Position numbers and translations under genes: made by a program
Part shown: one piece after another, positions 58,415-64,000 of the stretch
Layout: the number at the start of each line of letters is the position of its first letter
Position numbering within the stretch: position 1 is the stretch's first letter
Assembly: GCA_947462335.1 (NCBI GenBank)
Contig: OX381721.1
Location: 11,917,910 to 11,981,909, forward strand
Reading direction: 5' to 3'
Source: Harmothoe impar
Taxonomy: Eukaryota; Annelida; Polychaeta; Phyllodocida; Polynoidae
DNA: 64,000 nt
The notes under the pieces: generated by a model
The model's database searches: none
The model's input: the letters and a program-made list of their open reading frames with translations, nothing else
What the model was told of the DNA's origin: nothing

Positions 58415-60635
58415 TGCCGAGTCAGCAGGTTCAGCCTCAGCCAGCACCCAGCTGCATAAACAGGCGTACAATCACTAAGACACATCCTCCAGTACAATTA
58501 GTGCCTCATTACAGAGGTACACTGCCGCTGACCACTCCTTCCTGCCCCCTATTAGTACAGCATCTAGATGTATTGTTAACGGTGCATGGACCTCCATGGA
58601 GGCATGCTCCACGTGATAACCACGTTTAGCATGGTTGTAGCAGGTTGTAGACAAACCACAGCCTCACTGCCTTATTTTCATACATCGCGAAAAAAGGGGT
58701 CTAACCATGTTTAAATCTAAGCTAGGTAGGTATGTTATTGATCATTATGTTTAGCGATTTAACACTTTCATTCTAAATACGTAAACGGCTATCCTAAACA
58801 TGCTTTATCAGTCTAGGTATTTACTCTGTAGGGACTTGGCAGTCCCTCATTCTAAGAGCCTAATGAGGTCCATTATGGACTATATATATTATTGTAGCTC
58901 TCTACTTACAGCCATGTAGGAAAGGTACTGATTCTTTAGGGAGATGCGCTCCAGCTCTAAGCACCAGTATTAAATGCTTTATTGCACACTTGGGCAAGTC
59001 TAGTAGGCACACACCATAAGCATTGACTATAAGTTATCAGGCTATAACACAATGTCATGATGACGTCACAATGCCATAACACCCAACTACTTCCACTGGG
59101 GTAGACGTGACGCCAGATCCCTTAACCCGTTACGTCACATAAAGTGCTGGTCAATAATCGATGGGCACAGAACGGAACTGGGGATTACTTGAATATAAAC
59201 ACCACTTTAAATAAATTATGCAGCATAAGACTGTATTTTTTAACTGCCTACCCCAGGTCGCATGCAATGGTGAATGGAATCCCAAAGTTCCTCATGTCTG
59301 ACGTGACGATGTAGGATTAAGGTTTACCATAGGTTCACAGAATGGAATATACATATTTTAGGGAGCTGCATCTACCATGGGCTAAAGACGTCATAGTAGG
59401 AGACTGTCTTAATGTTATCCCGAAATCATTATGATATTATATGCAGATCAAAATCATTATAGGTTCATGGTAAAAGGGGAAAGTACAAAGGGGTGGATAT
59501 TATGCTGGGTGGTATATAGGTGTGGCGCGGTGGGGTCTTCTTTATTTCGTGTAATATGGACTAACGGTCCAGCTGTGTCCATGTTGACACAACCATCATG
59601 TACACACCCCTCCTACTAACACCATGTCCCATTAAACATTAATAATGTCTCAATCAATAGCTATAATGTAGTTTAAAATGTCGGCTATAGACTATCATAA
59701 TACCCCCCCCCCCCACACACACACACATATATTATACACACACATAACAACGCTGTTCACGCATTGGCCTAAGTGGAAGTATTTTTAATGGGAGTTAATG
59801 GTCAAAATATGATCGCCACATGTCACCAGATTGCCTGTCTGTTTGTCTGCGTGTTTGAGCCATCATTATCCCACCACAAAAATTCCATCTGTCATGGTAT
59901 AATGTGATGGGCGTGGCTAGCTCTTTAACTGTGAGAAATATTTGTCATTTGCGTTGAGCTATTTGACTTTCAACGTTCATAGTCACTGCCATGAGACAAA
60001 TAATGCATATAACATCGGCATGCTATATTAATTAAGATATATAATAATATTATGTTTGAATATATACGAGGACGTGCTACCTCTAGTAGTCAAACCTGAA
60101 AGGTAGGGGAAATAAACTGTGGAATGGTAAGATAAATTACCGATAATTTATCATATTACCTCCCAGCAATAAACACTAGTACAGGAAAAGTCAATCCCAA
60201 AATTAAGATATAATACTTATACCAGCATTACCATAAGATAGAGCGCCCTCACGCAGGTTCAGGCAATTATTTTTTTAAAAGACAGGGCCGTTCAATGAGA
60301 CATGCCCTGTGAACTGACGTATATATTCCCTGTATGCAATTTCACAGCCATGAGTCGTGAGGTATGGGGTACAAATTCGCCACACCCTCACACAACAAGT
60401 TCTCCCCTTATTCAGCAATGTGCCTCCCGTTCTCCACATGCACCCACAGAGTGACTCACATGGTGCTGGTGGGTGGGTAGGGGTGGGGGTGAGGAGGGGT
60501 AGACACTGACCAGCCCTCTGTGCAGTCCCATGTCCAGCCCTGTCAGCATGTGAACCTAGGTCCCTGAGATCAATGCACCACCAGGTCACCACCCTAAAGT
60601 CTTATTGATTACCAGATTAACCTAGAGACACCCTC
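58415..60635. other. No supported gene
   Basis: TGACGTCA at about 59053 and several TGACGT half sites at 59110-59310. C tract plus (CA)n near 59703. A small palindrome (GATAAATTA...TAATTTATC) lies near 60130. The 105-codon minus frame 60592-60275 has no domain. Confidence 0.45.
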
Positions 60636-60642
60636 ACATCAC

Positions 60643-60672
60643 CCCCCCCCCCCCCACACACACACACACACT
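60643..60672. repeat. C tract plus (CA)n microsatellite
   Basis: A 13-base C run directly followed by about eight CA units. The same C-run-plus-CA pattern occurs at 44960 and 59703. Confidence 0.85.
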
Positions 60673-60679
60673 CACTGCA

Positions 60680-61640
60680 GGGTAATCTCACTGGTCACGT
60701 TTGTAGGGGCCTAACTTTGAATTGAATTGAACTCTTTCTTTTTTTTATCAAACGGGAACCTCGTTGGAGGCTTTCTGCTCGGACAACTCATTGGGTTCAT
60801 GTCTACTGGTAATAGGTAATCCGATAATACCATCATTTCTATTGTAACTGTACAGTATAAGATAACATTCTATATTATCACGCTCATCTGCAACGACTAT
60901 TAACATGCAGTATATATCAATGTATGTATTCATTGATATAAATGCATCTTGCTCGTGGTATCAAATGTTCCTTCAGATTTAGATACCCAACCACCCGAGC
61001 TGCGTGTTTTCACAATGGCAAATGAACTGTAAAAACGCCATACGTGGTCTGTTTACAGTTTTTAATCAGCCCATTTACTTTCCAATGCATTGATTACTTC
61101 CGACGTTCCTTTGTTACTGCCGTTGGGTTCATTGAAAGCCTCGCGATAAGATAACTATGCAAAGATGTCCATGGTTGCCAGTTTTAATGAGTTTTCATGT
61201 ATTTGAACCTCAAATAAAACGTATATACTGTAACCCAACGCTCAAAGTAGAAACTAAGCAGTATGCCAACCCTTCAACCCTGTAGCACTGATTCACATCC
61301 CCTGCATAGTCCTGCTGGAGAGTTATATTAGGGCACCCCGCATACTCCCTCACCCGTTTTCACCCCTGTGGTAAAACAATTTCCACTGCCCACAGGTTCC
61401 GTGATTTATAACCTGTTCCACGCGTCACATCCGCCCAGTAAATGAGAGAACCAGCAAAGGGATGTTAAGAAACAGGCTGCAGCTGTGAAAAGGTAAATAG
61501 GATTGGGCAGGAGCTGGCAGCATGGCAACAACATGGTCGGTCACATACTGCCACTTCTGAAGGTCGATATATAAGCACCGACACGTGCTGCTTCTACTGT
61601 GCTGATATTCTGCAGTGTATTTAATACTTTCATTCATGTA
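60680..61640. other. No supported gene
   Basis: Short frames only. A small inverted pair (ATATCAATG...CATTGATAT) lies near 60916-60940. Confidence 0.5.
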
Positions 61641-61644
61641 TATG

Positions 61645-61975
61645 TGCCGACCCTTTCCCCTCCATCCGCCCTCTGTTCTGTCTTCCCACTCTCTTTCTCC
61701 CCCCCCCCCCCTCTTCTCCCCTCCCTTCCTTGTACTCTCCCTGTCATCTCCTCTCCCTGCCCTCTTTCCTCCCTGCCTTCTGGCCATTCTCCGGCTACCT
61801 TACCTCCCTTCTCCTCCCATCCCTGCCTTCTTATCTCCCTGCCTTCTCCTCTCCCTGGATTTTCTCCTCTCCCTGCCTTCTGCTCCCCTGCCCTCTCTTC
61901 TCTCTGCTTTCTCTACCTTCTCCTCTCCCTGCATTCTCCTCTCCCTGCCTTCTTTCCAATTCCCCGTCTGTAATA
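61645..61975. repeat. Pyrimidine-rich degenerate repeat
   Basis: A polypyrimidine strand with a recurring CTCTCCCTGCCTTCTCCT-like unit of about 15-20 bp. It is best seen at 61825-61960 and lacks a fixed period. It explains three overlapping Ser/Pro/Leu-rich frames of 96-124 codons. Confidence 0.8.
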
Positions 61976-62649
61976 TGGGATAATCAATCTGGGATTATTC
62001 TTGGAGCAACATTTGGCTAAAGACGATTAGTTTACGACAAACTGGTTCCACCTCCTCCCACACACTTCAGGTAGGCTGGAGATCCATTTAGATTCTGAAT
62101 TAAATCTTCGAAATAAAAAGTTAATAACAGGGACTGAAGGACAGTTTTGATGAATGATCTGAAACCGTCCTCACGATTCTAATTAAACTTTTATTCAACA
62201 ACACTGTGAGAAACTCTATACCGTCTGACACTTGGAAAGAGGACGTAGAAATAAGAGACATGTAACTGTAGTGACCTTATTCAAAGAGCATATATCATTC
62301 AATATACGCTACATATATCTATGTATCCATGATCATGCCAAGTCAAATTTGAGTAATAAGAGGGACCTTGGATGCAGTGCTCAGATGTGTGACCTCTGTG
62401 TGCCATTGCCAACATCAATATAGACTCTATAGAGACGGAGCACCCTTCACACAGACCAACAATATGGTACAATATGTGTGCATTGTTGACGCGAAGGTAA
62501 AAGTGCTAAGTGAATTATGCACGGGTGCCTGAGGAATCACAATGCAGGACTGTATTAACATGCACATATCAGTCACAGGTCTACAACCTGGTGCAGGCTA
62601 TGGGGCCATGTACATTAAGGGAGGGATGTAAGGGGTGGAGTGGGGGTAC

Positions 62650-62774
62650 CATCACTCTCAGAAATATCAGCGTCATTGTCGCTAAAACCACGCTCACCTG
62701 AAAGCCAGGCACTGCCTGACTTTCAGGTGAGAGTGGTTTTAGCGACAATGACGCTGACTTCTCTGTGTGTGATG
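62650..62774. repeat. 125-bp near-perfect palindrome
   Basis: The arms of about 60 bases are centred on 62712 with only 2-4 unpaired bases. AGCGTCATTGTCGCTAAAAC and CACCTGAAAG on the left are matched exactly by their complements on the right. The outermost CATCAC/GTGATG also pair, with about 10 poorly matched bases between. No target duplication was found. It could be a small foldback element. Confidence 0.85.
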
Positions 62775-64000
62775 TATACGATGAGAGGGGTGCAGCCTGG
62801 TAGGACACCTGTACATAGTTCTCCTCTACAAAGGTGTATTATTATTTGTGGCTGTAGTCAGGGGTAGATTACAGCTGGAACCCCTTGTTCCTGGATCCCT
62901 TACCTAGCTTTATTGGCCTTTGCGAACCATGTATCCCTCCCGAAGAGGGGAATAGACTGAGGGGGTGATGAAGGAATATCATGATAATGATCGACACATT
63001 AGTCTATGTTAGAGAGCATAGTTGGCATTAAACGACATATTCCCATCTGAATGCTTTCTGACAAGGCTTCCTGAGAAGAATTCCTTCTATTTTCAATATT
63101 GAATTAGGGAGTACACAATGTACCTCATGACTTAAAATACCGAGATCCCTTCAATGAATGGTGTAATCGTTATAGGTTGCCGTAAGTCCCCCTTTATATC
63201 CTACCCGAGGTTCATCTATAGGTTGATGGCCATGATACCATTGTAACTGCATTGTGCCACTCTGACACCCTATCTAAGAACTAATCTAGACCACAACAGT
63301 TGATGTTTTTGATGTGACCGTAGTGGGATGACTTTTCAATGCTTAACTTTGAAGTAAATCCCACTATACTACAACGTTAGTACCCACATGGGTTACTCAA
63401 CAGCCTGATCTCCGCATAGATACACATACTCAAGGGCTATAGTAGAATTCATGTATGTACCCACATTGGGTGGGTGTATTGTAATGCCCGTATAGGGCCT
63501 TAAATCCGAGATGACTGAGGCAAGATACAGGTATTAACAGTTAGGTAAGCACAGGCCTACTGAATAATAGATATAGCGGTCACCTGAATTAAATACTTGA
63601 TGTGGATTTTAAGCTTTCCTAAAAATGTGTACTCCACTTTTATTTTGTACAGGAATATATAAAACTGTCTGTGAATTAGATGAAAGATAAAAAAAAGAGA
63701 AAGAAAACAGGGCGAGCGATTTCCTTAATATTGCCTGTTTGAATCTACCATTATTAAAGGCCCAGCGCCCCTATATATAGAGCTGAGTACCTGTCCCGAC
63801 AGCACTCTGACTGTTACTGGACGTGCAGTAAGATCTGCGGGTAGTAAAGGTACCCTTCACATTTCCTTAAAGAAGCAGTTGTTTGTGCCACCTTGAAAGA
63901 CCCACTCCCAGCACCAAGGTCTACATGTACTACATGTTCCCTGAGTAGTTAGTGTCCTTACCTGTACCTCACCTTCACCTCACTTGCACAGGTGTGTTTC
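62775..64000. other. No supported gene
   Basis: Short frames only. A small hairpin with TAGTGGGAT / ATCCCACTA ends lies at 63321-63366. Confidence 0.5.

Noticed and set aside
60275..60592. 105-codon minus frame
   Set aside because: No domain; composition is dictated by G/C-rich and repeat-like flanks.
61599..62020. Three overlapping Ser/Pro/Leu-rich frames
   Set aside because: All are products of a polypyrimidine repeat tract.

Overview
This is animal genomic DNA, probably from a marine invertebrate. It has split host coding exons with consensus splice sites, abundant minisatellites, many short terminal-inverted-repeat (TIR) elements, and an intact Penelope-like retroelement. The sequence alone does not place it in a phylum. 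There is no bacterial gene organisation, and I recognised no rRNA gene, tRNA gene or CRISPR array.

Host genes. Coding content is very low. Two minus-strand exons look real and belong together: 17360-17226 and 11589-10675. Each has a strong acceptor and a GTGAGT donor, both are phase 1/1, and they join in frame. The product is a low-complexity, proline/serine/Arg-Asp-rich protein with a YDDPWD tyrosine motif and an SH3-ligand motif, so probably an adaptor or scaffold. Its other exons lie outside the window or are not recognisable. Promoter-like clusters (ETS, NRF1, YY1, E2F, CRE, RFX X-box) occur near 4.7, 14.2, 15.05, 22.75 and 23.4 kb, and a CpG-rich patch lies near 54.6 kb. No transcript can be assigned to them from sequence alone.

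Main element. A Penelope-like element (PLE) occupies 37251-42883. It has 186-bp direct repeats that are identical base for base, each with a TATA box and an AATAAA. ORF1 encodes 618 residues with a helical domain and a basic tail. It overlaps ORF2 in the -1 frame; ORF2 carries reverse transcriptase and a GIY-YIG endonuclease. The conserved start of ORF2 lies upstream of its first ATG, which points to a recoded or spliced ORF1-ORF2 fusion. A hammerhead-ribozyme-like core sits in the 3' untranslated region. A 222-bp TIR element abuts the 3' end of the PLE.

Repeat landscape. TIR elements with readable target-site duplications (TSDs) include two hAT-type (12588-13056 and 26269-26858, 8-bp TSDs), a piggyBac-type (19173-19680, TTAA) and a TA-flanked one (33726-33937). 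A family of three related copies lies at 21.7, 35.2 and 44.4 kb. A second family has four members at 43.8, 49.9, 50.8 and 58.3 kb. A G-rich element lies at 51.1 kb, and there are long palindromes at 25.1, 53.4 and 62.7 kb. Minisatellites with units of about 18, 60/61, 30, 50, 34, 12/15 and 41 bp account for most of the other long open frames. Homopolymer C/G tracts are strikingly common.
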